Origin: Vibrio maritimus
Lineage (GTDB): Bacteria > Pseudomonadota > Gammaproteobacteria > Enterobacterales > Vibrionaceae
DNA: 64,000 bases
Direction: 5' to 3'
NCBI RefSeq assembly: GCF_021441885.1
Contig: NZ_CP090438.1
Span: forward strand, 1,674,001-1,738,000
Shown here: piece after piece, positions 24,641-33,067 of the stretch
How the letters are laid out: every line of letters starts with the position of its first letter
Numbering within the stretch: the stretch's first letter is position 1
The notes under the pieces: generated by a model
What the model saw: only the letters and a program-made list of their open reading frames with translations
The model's database searches: none
What the model was told of the DNA's origin: nothing
Translations under genes and position numbers: made by a program

Positions 24641-27439
24641 TTAATCCTTCAACAAATGTAACCCAGCAGGCAAGGCATCACCGAATAGCTTTTTCGAGTC
24701 GGATTCTGAAAGCTCTTTCACCTCGGATACTAGTTCGAGCCAGTTAGTAGGTGCCTTTGAGGTCTTCAACTTGTCCATAACTTGTGTCCGATAATCATCA
24801 GAAACGTCTAACGAACGGTCACCAGTCTTACGGCACATAAGAACACAAGCAAACGCCGCCATTGGCTCTTTAATCCAGTTTTGCTCAAGAAGTTTTGGTA
24901 GCCATTGCTCGACTTGCTCTCTAGCTATCACGTTATGCTGGCTACCATAAAGCGGTGTTCGTGATGCAAGACGGCCAAGAGCCCACCAGTGTGCTTGTTC
25001 GAACTGAGACTGATTAATTGCTTTGCTTAAGTACCAAGTCGCTAGCAGAACTTTGTCGTCAACGTAGAGGTTTTCTAAGCTTGCTGACAGCCTCACCATT
25101 GCCTCGTAACCCTTATCCTTGGCACCTTGGAACGTCTTAGCATTCTTCATCGCTCCTGGATGAAGGTACTTAGCAATGTCACCTAGGATAACCTCTTGCT
25201 GTTCTTCGTTCAGACCTCCAGACACGCGACGCCAAAATGTCCACCAGTCACTCCAGCCTTGAGAATTTTGGAATTGGATGCCTTGCTGATACAAACCCCA
25301 TATTTGTTCCATTCTCCAAGAGTCAGTTGCGTCCCCAAACCCCGGACGCATACAGAAACCAGTAAGTCGAAGCCAGTTCTTTTCATGCTGCTCCGAGCGA
25401 CGGCGACGTTTGCGGCCTAATGAAAAGCTGTCGACGAGTGAGCGAAGGGTGTGAAAATCCCACTCATCTTTTTTGCCTAAGCTCTTTTCTAGCGATTTCG
25501 CGAGAATCTTAATCTCTTTACTGTCGGCACTATTCTTATTACCACTGTATAATCGTGAGATAAGCGCTTTACTGAGCTCTAGACCAGGATGAGCTTGAAT
25601 GGTTTCTTCTTGGGCTTGTTGATTCCTAACCTCAAACTCTAACTCCCATCGCTGCTGCTCATCCTCGACGCTTACACATTCGATCTTTAGTGTTCCGACT
25701 TCCGTTAACTGACACGCGAGTTGCACCTCAACACGCTCTTTTTGGTTAGCGTTGAGTTGTTTTTCGTTACCTTGTAACGTACTGATGTAAGGTGGTAGCG
25801 GTTTGAACTGATCCGGATCGATATGGGTCATCAAGCCATTCTGAACCTTTTGATGCTCGCCAAAGTAATCATGCGTCGAAGTCAGTAGATTGAATCGAAC
25901 AGGTTCACCTAGAGTCAGTGCGAAGCGACGGCCTGTAAGTCGAATCTCTTGTCCTTCTTCCGTACCTTTTGATAACAAACATAATGCTTGGCCAAGCTTG
26001 TTCTTTTCTTGCAGATGAAGGAAGTAAGAGCGCGCACTACCACCACCAATCTTTAATTGAGCGCCACGGCGTGCTTTGGCAAAGGCCACGGCTCCAAGGG
26101 CCACTGACCAATCCGGATGTGGGTTGGAGAGCAGTGAAATAGGGGAGCCTTTCCAGTTTTCTACGATATCAACGATACGGCGTGTGACGAGTTCGCTATT
26201 GAAAACGCCGCCGTTAAGCAACAGACCCACAGGGATCGCGGGCTCTGCACCATCGTTTAATGCTTCTTTAGAAACCTCTTGATGTAAATGCAAGAACTCT
26301 GAGACATGTTTGCTAACGGCTGGATCGGAGACGTACGGCAACCCAAACTCAACGACTGCGCTGCGCTTCTTATCTGGCAACTCTCCGAATTCAGTTTGAG
26401 GGAAGAAACCTTCGAGCGCAATCTGGTGAACTTCGGATTTACTGAGCGCTATACTTTTGGTGCCGCCAATCAGTCGCGAACCACTACCAAGCATTGTAAT
26501 TTTCATTTCTGATGGTGCATCTTCAGACAACAGTGCTTCTTTTGCTTTTCTGGTTTGCTGAATGAGTTTAGTGAGACTTGCAGCGTTCAGTTTCTTCGAC
26601 TCATTGAATCGTTGCTCAGCCATATGGGCGAGTGCCAAATCAAGGTTGTCACCACCTAGCATTAAGTGCTCACCCACGCCGATACGATTCAGCATTAGCT
26701 CTTCGTCGTCGTGTTTTGCTTCGATTAAACTGAGGTCTGTGGTACCACCACCTACATCACAGACCAGAATCAATGGCACTTGCGAAAGCTCTTGCGACGC
26801 CGTTTCTTTGTGTCGAGCATACCAGTCGTAGCAAACAGCTTGAGGCTCTTCCAGTAAATGAACTTTTGGAAGGCCGGCGAGCTTTGCCGCTTGAAGTGTG
26901 AGTTTACGAGCCGTTTCATCAAATGAAGCAGGTACTGTGATCACGACGTCTTGGTCTTCAAGCTTGTTGTAATGGTGTCTATGGTTCCACGCCTGACGGA
27001 TATGATTGAGATAACTTGCACTTGCGATAACTGGAGAGACTTTTTCAACATCTTGAGCACCTGCCCAAGGAAGGATATCGTCTTCACGATCAACCGCGGT
27101 GTGTGACAACCAACTCTTTGCACTAGAGACCTGACGACCTTCTACTTTTGCTCCAAGCTCTCGCGCCCATTCACCAATGATTAGGTTTTGGATGTCCCCT
27201 TTAACTGGTTCGTTTTCCCACGGGAGTGTCAGATCGGAATCCGAAACTTGTTGCTGCGCAGCATGATAGCGGAAGGACGGCAAGAGCGGTTTCCTTACTA
27301 CTTCGCCCGGACCAACAAGTTGGTCTATTTCAAAGAGTTCAACAGGGGAGTTAGAAAGGTCGTCTTGAATTTCACAGAATGCAACAACCGTGTTGGTTGT
27401 CCCTAAATCGATGCCGACCAAATATTGTGCGGATGCCAT
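24641..27439 (-). CDS. Hsp70 family protein with long C-terminal extension (DUF3731-like)
   Basis: 932-residue Hsp70-like protein. The N-terminal ATPase domain (about residues 1-440) carries the phosphate-1 motif GIDLGTTNTVVAF, phosphate-2 VCDVGGGTTDLSL and the adenosine motif LLLNGGVFNS. The C-terminal half is not a DnaK substrate-binding domain but a long helical region matching the DUF3731 type found in tandem Hsp70 operons. Function is unknown; no DnaJ or GrpE gene is nearby. It is the third gene of the DUF2760-Hsp70-Hsp70 operon, 83 bases after the second. Confidence 0.87.
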   Translation of the reverse strand: MASAQYLVGIDLGTTNTVVAFCEIQDDLSNSPVELFEIDQLVGPGEVVRKPLLPSFRYHAAQQQVSDSDLTLPWENEPVKGDIQNLIIGEWARELGAKVEGRQVSSAKSWLSHTAVDREDDILPWAGAQDVEKVSPVIASASYLNHIRQAWNHRHHYNKLEDQDVVITVPASFDETARKLTLQAAKLAGLPKVHLLEEPQAVCYDWYARHKETASQELSQVPLILVCDVGGGTTDLSLIEAKHDDEELMLNRIGVGEHLMLGGDNLDLALAHMAEQRFNESKKLNAASLTKLIQQTRKAKEALLSEDAPSEMKITMLGSGSRLIGGTKSIALSKSEVHQIALEGFFPQTEFGELPDKKRSAVVEFGLPYVSDPAVSKHVSEFLHLHQEVSKEALNDGAEPAIPVGLLLNGGVFNSELVTRRIVDIVENWKGSPISLLSNPHPDWSVALGAVAFAKARRGAQLKIGGGSARSYFLHLQEKNKLGQALCLLSKGTEEGQEIRLTGRRFALTLGEPVRFNLLTSTHDYFGEHQKVQNGLMTHIDPDQFKPLPPYISTLQGNEKQLNANQKERVEVQLACQLTEVGTLKIECVSVEDEQQRWELEFEVRNQQAQEETIQAHPGLELSKALISRLYSGNKNSADSKEIKILAKSLEKSLGKKDEWDFHTLRSLVDSFSLGRKRRRRSEQHEKNWLRLTGFCMRPGFGDATDSWRMEQIWGLYQQGIQFQNSQGWSDWWTFWRRVSGGLNEEQQEVILGDIAKYLHPGAMKNAKTFQGAKDKGYEAMVRLSASLENLYVDDKVLLATWYLSKAINQSQFEQAHWWALGRLASRTPLYGSQHNVIAREQVEQWLPKLLEQNWIKEPMAAFACVLMCRKTGDRSLDVSDDYRTQVMDKLKTSKAPTNWLELVSEVKELSESDSKKLFGDALPAGLHLLKD

Positions 27440-27482
27440 GACACGCTCCAGTTAGGGTTTTGAAAAGGGAGAGAGTGGGGAT

Positions 27483-27508
27483 AAAAAACGGCACATAGCG
27501 TGCCGTTT
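27483..27508 (-). terminator. Terminator-like hairpin between the two hsp70 genes
   Basis: AACGGCAC / GTGCCGTT 8-bp stem with a 5-base loop, followed on the minus strand by TTTTT. It sits in the 83-base gap within the operon, so it probably reduces expression of the downstream Hsp70. Confidence 0.7.
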
Positions 27509-27522
27509 CATCATAGTTATTA

Positions 27523-29385
27523 TTATGCGTCTTCGCGAACGTCGAACTCAACGTGCCATTTTTGACCGTTGTCTGAAGCGATTGCCTCAAGATAGAGAGT
27601 ACCAAGCTCAGTTACACGTGATGATAGCGTCACTGGAACAACGTCTCCAATGTTGCGCCCTTCTGATACTGGCAGAGTCACTTGAATCTCTGGCAGTTCT
27701 TCAAGTTCTTCTGGTCTCCAGTAATCTAGGTGGACACCTGCTTCGTCTTCGCGGCGAGTTGTCGAACCAAAGAATTGGAAGTGAACAGGCTGACCGATGA
27801 CCAAACCAAATTCTTGGCTCGGTACCTGCACGCTGCTGCCTTCTTCCATGCCAAAAGGAGCCACGCATAGAGCTTCCATTGGAGGAGCCATGCCTGGGAT
27901 CGCAGGCATAGCGCTCTCGATACCGATATAGTAGCTAGACGCGATACCACCGCGAATACGAACGCCTTGGCCGCGACGTACGCTGCCGTAATAGGCTGCA
28001 CCGCTCGCGACCGCAAGGTCAAGATCGAGACCTGACAGCATTTTCGCTTTTTCTGCATTGGCTGATTCTAACCAGCTGTTAATCGTATTGAACAGGCGAT
28101 CAGAGAGCAGCTTAGACTTAAGTACACCGCCGTTAAATAGCAGTGCCGTTGGTTTAACAAACTCGGGTGCAGCTTCCATTCCTGGAATACCTGCAAATGC
28201 GTTCTCGGTCGCGTTACTTTGACGGCTTAAAAACGCGGCAATGTGACGAGTAATCGCGGCATCTTGAGCGTAGGGTAGACCCATTTGAGTCAGTGCACCG
28301 CGAGCACGTTGTACAGGATGCTCTTGAACGCCAACCTGAGGGAAGAAACCGTCAACCAGCGTTTGCTGTACTTCTTGTTGAGTCAACTCCGTTTTTAATG
28401 TCGCGCCGAGTAGCTTAGATCCACGGCTTGGAACAACAATTGGTACAGCTTGAAGCTCAGCATCATTGAGCAGCGCTTCTTTTGCGTCACGACAAGCGTG
28501 TGTCATCGCCTGTACTTGCCATGGTTGAAGTTCTTTACCATCTTGCGCGAGCTTCATCTTAAGACGATACGCAAGCGCAAGGTCCATGTTGTCGCCACCA
28601 AGAAGAATATGCTCACCAACCGCTACTCGTTCTAAGTTTAAGTTACCGTCTTCTTCGGTAACGGCAACAAGAGACAAGTCGGTAGTACCACCACCTACAT
28701 CGACAACCAAAACAACATCACCGACGTTGACTTCATCACGCCATTTATCGTTACTGTTATCAATCCAGCTATAAAGTGCAGCTTGTGGCTCTTCTAAGAG
28801 AGTAAGGTGCGCAAGACCAACATTGCGTGCCGCTTCTGCTGTTAGATCGCGAGCTGCAGGGTCAAATGATGCTGGTACCGTGATGGTCACGTCTTGTTGT
28901 TCCAGAGCATTGTCTGGATGCATGTGATTCCATGCATCTTTCAGGTGCTCTAGATAGAGTTCTGTCGCACGAAGAGGTGATACTTTGCTCACTTCTTCAG
29001 GGCTGCCTTGTGGCAGAAAACTATCACGACGGTTCACACCACCGTGACATAACCAAGATTTAGCACTTGCCACCAAGCGAATCGGTGTTTTTGAGCCAAG
29101 GTTACGTGCCACCGCACCAACCAAAGCTTTCGGCTCGCTCGTCCAAGGCAGCGTGCGAGAACCTTGACCCATTTCGTGTTCATGTGGTTGATACAAGAAC
29201 GAGCCAAGCTGTTTATATGACTCAACTGTCCCTGGGGCAGTTAGCTGAGGAATGGCGACGACTTCAACTTGAGCGTCTTCGTTTTGAGTGTCGATAAACG
29301 ACATAACACAGTGTGTCGTACCAAGGTCGATACCTACACTGTATTTTGCAATAGTTTGGTCTTGAGTTTGCACTGAAGGTTCCAT
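27523..29385 (-). CDS. Hsp70 family protein, shorter paralogue
   Basis: 620-residue Hsp70-like protein. Phosphate-1 GIDLGTTHCVMSF, the connect motif DVTITVPASFDPAARD, phosphate-2 LVVDVGGGTTDLSL and adenosine motif LLFNGGVLKS are intact, so it should bind ATP. The C-terminal 160 residues form a beta-rich domain unlike DnaK's helical lid. It overlaps the DUF2760 gene by one base (TAATG). It is a paralogue of the 932-residue protein, the two diverging mainly after the ATPase domain, and the substrate or client is unknown. Confidence 0.88.
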   Translation of the reverse strand: MEPSVQTQDQTIAKYSVGIDLGTTHCVMSFIDTQNEDAQVEVVAIPQLTAPGTVESYKQLGSFLYQPHEHEMGQGSRTLPWTSEPKALVGAVARNLGSKTPIRLVASAKSWLCHGGVNRRDSFLPQGSPEEVSKVSPLRATELYLEHLKDAWNHMHPDNALEQQDVTITVPASFDPAARDLTAEAARNVGLAHLTLLEEPQAALYSWIDNSNDKWRDEVNVGDVVLVVDVGGGTTDLSLVAVTEEDGNLNLERVAVGEHILLGGDNMDLALAYRLKMKLAQDGKELQPWQVQAMTHACRDAKEALLNDAELQAVPIVVPSRGSKLLGATLKTELTQQEVQQTLVDGFFPQVGVQEHPVQRARGALTQMGLPYAQDAAITRHIAAFLSRQSNATENAFAGIPGMEAAPEFVKPTALLFNGGVLKSKLLSDRLFNTINSWLESANAEKAKMLSGLDLDLAVASGAAYYGSVRRGQGVRIRGGIASSYYIGIESAMPAIPGMAPPMEALCVAPFGMEEGSSVQVPSQEFGLVIGQPVHFQFFGSTTRREDEAGVHLDYWRPEELEELPEIQVTLPVSEGRNIGDVVPVTLSSRVTELGTLYLEAIASDNGQKWHVEFDVREDA

Positions 29386-30017
29386 TATAGCTCCACCTCT
29401 GCAGGTGCGATGATTGATGCGTTGTAGTTCTCAGAAAGCTTAGGCAGAGTGACTTTATCTGCCTTCCAGCCTTTATGGACAAGCGTACCATTGAATGGTG
29501 CATTGCCCGTGACATTGCCGGTCAGACGCACAGACTGAGGGTCGAAGCCTTCTTCAATTGAAATGCGAGTCTCTTCTTCTTCATTGCGAATCGGAGATAG
29601 CTCGAAGTACTCAGTGATAACCTTTTTACCACCAGAGTGAACTACACGTGCCGCAGCGCCAACTTCTTCATCTGAGAATGATGTTAGGTCTTCTTGAAGG
29701 AAGTCGACCATACGTGCTTCTTGTTGCATCAGCGAAAGTAACTGCATCGCAGAATCGGTTGAAGCGGTTGCAAGTTTGGATTCTACTTCCACAACTTTCT
29801 CTACCACTTTTTCGACTTCTACGACTTTTTCAATTTCTACGATTTTTTCTACTGGCTTTTCAACCTCGACAATCTTCTCTACTGGCTTTTCTACCACTTT
29901 CTCGACAACTTTGCTCTTACGAGACACAGCAATAGCGAGTAGTAGGACGCTTGAAGCGGCTAGGCCAGCGTGCAGCATGTCGAAAGTCGTTGGGATAACA
30001 TTTAGGTCGAAGTTCAT
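29385..30017 (-). CDS. DUF2760 family protein with VEK-repeat linker
   Basis: 210-residue protein. A hydrophobic helix (about residues 12-28) is followed by a striking low-complexity linker at about 34-80 made of VEK, PVEKIVE and VEVEK repeats, and a soluble C-terminal domain of the DUF2760 family (about 85-210). It is the first gene of the operon with two Hsp70 proteins, an arrangement recurring in many proteobacteria. A membrane-anchored partner that brings the Hsp70 pair to the membrane is one reading, but this is inference. Confidence 0.83.
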   Translation of the reverse strand: MNFDLNVIPTTFDMLHAGLAASSVLLLAIAVSRKSKVVEKVVEKPVEKIVEVEKPVEKIVEIEKVVEVEKVVEKVVEVESKLATASTDSAMQLLSLMQQEARMVDFLQEDLTSFSDEEVGAAARVVHSGGKKVITEYFELSPIRNEEEETRISIEEGFDPQSVRLTGNVTGNAPFNGTLVHKGWKADKVTLPKLSENYNASIIAPAEVEL

Positions 30018-30341
30018 AGGGGTTTCTCTATGTGTCAGTCATTAGTAGTTAATTTTGGGGCGAAGTCTAGCATAATCAAGGCTCTTAGCGCGATGCTTTC
30101 GCAGCTTTGTCATTACAAAGTGAGTTTTTCGGTGGATAAATCAGCAGATGATGGTGTTTTGCTAATTTAAAGTGATCTGTGTTTCATTAATTGAAACTGT
30201 AACTTCTTGATAATTTGAGTGTGTGTAGAATCGATTTTGCTACCATTAAAAATTAAAATTATCAATGCAAATAATACGTTAGTTATATATCAGTTTCACA
30301 AATGAGAAAGCTGGCACTTTAGTAGTCAGTCAGGACAAAAA
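30018..30341. other. Divergent promoter region, DUF2760 operon / GGDEF gene
   Basis: 324 bases, AT-rich, without a gene. TTGCTA at 30237-30242 and TATCAA at 30260-30265, 17 bases apart, could be a sigma-70 promoter for the GGDEF gene. No clear promoter was recognised for the DUF2760 operon, and no heat-shock (sigma-32) consensus was seen. Confidence 0.4.
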
Positions 30342-31877
30342 ATGGTTACAGGCTTAAATCAAAAGGATCGTGGTGTTAAGCGATATGCCGTTTTGGTATT
30401 CGTATTTGGCGTTGTGCTTACCGCATTTATTACACATATCGTCTATGGAGGACAAAAACAGCTAGCCGACTCAAATTTTGAATTTTTAACAGAGAATCAA
30501 ACCGAAAATATAAAAGAGCTCGTCATGCTCGATGTAAGCTTTATAGGAGCAGGAGCTAGCTTCTATCATGCGACCCAACCCAGTGCGTGGGATAATTTCT
30601 CGAGTTTCGCGGAGCCTTTGGTAGACAGTTCAAAAAGTCTCATTGCTATGCAATGGATGAAAAAGGTCTATCCAGAGCAGCTAGACACTCATATCAAACG
30701 AGTGCGAGAGCGCTTTCCTAGTTATCAAGTGTATACCGTTCCCAAAGATCAACCACGTATTGAAGGTTACATATTAGAAAATGATGAACCTATCTATGTG
30801 GCGAGTGATGTCTATCCAGTCAACGAGTCGAACCTTAGAGCCTTAGGTTATTACTCTTCTCGAGAGCGCGTTCGTCGCGTTATAAGAAACACTATGGAAA
30901 CGGGAGAGCCAAGTCTTTCGGACAAGATTCGACTACTCCAGGATGGATTCGATCGCTCTTTGCCCAAAGAGGGGATGCTAGTTTATGTACCGGTATTTGA
31001 TGCCGGCACACGATCACTGCGTGGTGTCGTGATTGGGGTAATCAGAATCACAGTATATTTTGAGCAGATTGTTAGTCGTACAGCAATAGGTAAAGAGGTA
31101 GGGATTCGCGTTGTGGATCTTGGGTTTGATGCAGAGGATGACCCGATACTCTATCAAAACAACCTTTGGGATACGTTGGATGAACCTTCAAAAGATGTCA
31201 TCATCGACCTTTACGATCGTCAGTGGCGTATTCAGTTTAAACACGATGCTGGAATTTCAAAGAACGATAAGTTAATTCTTTTCTTCGTGATGACGGGTGG
31301 TTTGTTGATTTCACTGTTGCTCGCTTACGTTGTGTATCTGATGCTTAGAGAGCAGCGTAGACTTGCCGTGATTGTGAACCGCCGTACAAGAGATCTTCAA
31401 TACCTCGTAGAGCGAGACCCGTTAACAGAGGTCTATAACCGACGCGCATTCAATCGCTTGACCGACTACCACGTCTCTTGCAACAAGCCGTTCTCACTGG
31501 TGATTATCGATGTCGATCAGTTTAAAGGAATCAATGACAAGTATGGTCATGTAGCGGGTGACGAGATACTAATGCAGGTTGCAGCGTATATCAAAGATAA
31601 GCTGTATCCGGATGACATGTTATTCCGTTTAGGCGGCGATGAGTTTGCTGTTATCAGTCGATGCATCGATTATATGACTCTACAAAGCTATATTGCAGAT
31701 ATCTGCGTCGAAGCTTCTCAGCTCTCGTGGCCATCAATAGATTCATCTTTTACTTGTACGTTAAGTATTGGAGCTGCCGTCTATCGTGGTGAAACTATCG
31801 AACAGTTGCTCAATAGGGCAGACGAGCAGCTGTACATTAGTAAGGCGAATGGTAGAAATCGAGCCAATGTTGCTTGA
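30342..31877 (+). CDS. CHASE-domain diguanylate cyclase (GGDEF)
   Basis: 511-residue inner-membrane signalling enzyme. Helices at about residues 14-33 and 312-332 flank a periplasmic CHASE sensor domain (about 75-240); the GGDEF domain follows at about 350-510. The active-site RLGGDEFAVIS is intact, so it should make cyclic di-GMP from two GTP. The inhibitory I-site nine residues upstream is YPDD rather than RxxD, so product inhibition is probably absent. It has no EAL domain. Likely output is biofilm or motility control. Confidence 0.88.
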   Translation: MVTGLNQKDRGVKRYAVLVFVFGVVLTAFITHIVYGGQKQLADSNFEFLTENQTENIKELVMLDVSFIGAGASFYHATQPSAWDNFSSFAEPLVDSSKSLIAMQWMKKVYPEQLDTHIKRVRERFPSYQVYTVPKDQPRIEGYILENDEPIYVASDVYPVNESNLRALGYYSSRERVRRVIRNTMETGEPSLSDKIRLLQDGFDRSLPKEGMLVYVPVFDAGTRSLRGVVIGVIRITVYFEQIVSRTAIGKEVGIRVVDLGFDAEDDPILYQNNLWDTLDEPSKDVIIDLYDRQWRIQFKHDAGISKNDKLILFFVMTGGLLISLLLAYVVYLMLREQRRLAVIVNRRTRDLQYLVERDPLTEVYNRRAFNRLTDYHVSCNKPFSLVIIDVDQFKGINDKYGHVAGDEILMQVAAYIKDKLYPDDMLFRLGGDEFAVISRCIDYMTLQSYIADICVEASQLSWPSIDSSFTCTLSIGAAVYRGETIEQLLNRADEQLYISKANGRNRANVA

Positions 31878-31965
31878 ATAAAGAGCGATCGGTAATGTGC
31901 CTGTCGAGCTTTTGTTTTGAATACGCTACAATTTCGCGGTGTTAATTACTGTTTACTAAGTCGCT

Positions 31966-32496
31966 ATGAATTATAACCGAGTCGTTTGTTTTGATCTTGA
32001 AATGTGTTGCTGGAACGTCGACGGCGTTGGTACAACAGGTGAAATCATCGAAGTTGGCTTGGCTGAGATCGATTTGGTGAAGCAAGAAGTCGTAAAGCGT
32101 GCTCAGTACTATGTAAAACCCGAGAAAGATGAAGTGTCGTTGTTCTGCACAGAGCTGACAGGCATTACCCCGAGAAAAGTTGAGAAACAAGGGCGACCAC
32201 TTGAGTCAGTGATACAGTCAATGGTTAAGAACTTTGGTGGTCCCAATAAGATATATGCTTCTTGGGGCCGCGATGATGATATTTTGCGCCTTGAGTGCGA
32301 AGCTAAAGGCATTGAAATGCCTTTCAAAGAGTTTGTTAACTTAGCCACGCTGTACCGCATTCAAAACCGACTAAAAGACAAGCGTATAGGTCATAAGGCC
32401 GCTCAAGAGCAGAAAGGAATTGAGTGGGAAGGGCGTCAGCATTCAGGATACGTCGATGCCTATAATCTCGCCAAGCTTGCTCTGACGATGCTTTAA
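31966..32496 (+). CDS. DEDDh 3'-5' exonuclease (ERI-1/KapD-like)
   Basis: 176-residue exonuclease of the RNase T/DnaQ superfamily. DEDDh residues are visible: FDLEMC near residue 10 (D and E), SWGRDDDILRLE near residue 100, and the C-terminal HSGYVDAYNLA (H and D) near residue 160. The CCW-N-GEIIEVG spacing after motif I resembles eukaryotic-type ERI-1 exonucleases, which trim structured RNA 3' ends. The cellular target in bacteria is unknown. A likely -10, GCTACAAT, lies at 31924-31931. Confidence 0.85.
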   Translation: MNYNRVVCFDLEMCCWNVDGVGTTGEIIEVGLAEIDLVKQEVVKRAQYYVKPEKDEVSLFCTELTGITPRKVEKQGRPLESVIQSMVKNFGGPNKIYASWGRDDDILRLECEAKGIEMPFKEFVNLATLYRIQNRLKDKRIGHKAAQEQKGIEWEGRQHSGYVDAYNLAKLALTML

Positions 32497-32501
32497 TTTT
32501 G

Positions 32502-32534
32502 TTAGCCTCTTCCTAGCTTTATAGAAGAGGCTAA
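32502..32534. terminator. Shared terminator hairpin between convergent genes
   Basis: 11-bp stem TTAGCCTCTTC / GAAGAGGCTAA with an 11-base loop between the exonuclease gene and the convergent TerB gene. T runs are interrupted on both sides, so strength is uncertain. Confidence 0.6.
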
Positions 32535-32545
32535 TCATTAAAATC

Positions 32546-32995
32546 TTAGTCTTTATCGACAACCTGTATTTTGGCGCGTATGAACTCGCTATGGTCAACA
32601 TAAAGCAGCTCCGCAACTTTTCTGATGACAGAATCCTCCAACGGATCAATCACACCGTCTGCATTAGCCACTTCCCACATCGCTTTAATTAATTCAAAAC
32701 GTCGTTCTTGGCTAAGCTCTCTTAAGCTAGAGGTAAAATCATAAAGTGACGCTGAGTTTTGGGCTTGCTCTTGAGCTTGGTCGAGCAGGGTGACGGCTTC
32801 GGCATCCGTCAAGCCGAGCATACGCACTACCAACTGACGCTTCGCTTTTTCTTCCTCTGCATCTACTTGATAGTCAGCCTTAGAGACTTCGCACAGCAAG
32901 GAAGCGATAGCGAGGTTGGGGCTGACCCCCTGAGCTTTGGACAGATCATCCCCTTCAATAAGCTGTTTAAATAAAGAAGTAATTGAGTTGAACAT
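32546..32995 (-). CDS. TerB family tellurite-resistance-like protein
   Basis: 149-residue, all-helical soluble protein of the TerB superfamily. The family signature appears twice: SLLCEVSKADYQVDAEEE near residue 33 and MWEVANADGVIDPLEDSVI near residue 107, each with acidic metal-binding-type residues. Despite the name, isolated TerB proteins usually have no tested tellurite role. It lies alone between convergent and same-strand neighbours with no other ter genes. Confidence 0.85.
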   Translation of the reverse strand: MFNSITSLFKQLIEGDDLSKAQGVSPNLAIASLLCEVSKADYQVDAEEEKAKRQLVVRMLGLTDAEAVTLLDQAQEQAQNSASLYDFTSSLRELSQERRFELIKAMWEVANADGVIDPLEDSVIRKVAELLYVDHSEFIRAKIQVVDKD

Positions 32996-33067
32996 TGGCG
33001 TACCTACTTTTAACGGTGTTACTTAACTACATAGTGCTATGTGCGCGAGATCACAAGTAGTTAGAGT

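Noticed and set aside
29776..29920. Tandem DNA repeats as a CRISPR or minisatellite
   Set aside because: The repeats are in frame and encode the VEK linker of the DUF2760 protein, with no unique spacers.
32546..32995. Tellurite-resistance operon
   Set aside because: Only a single TerB-family gene is present, without TerA, TerC, TerD or TerZ neighbours.
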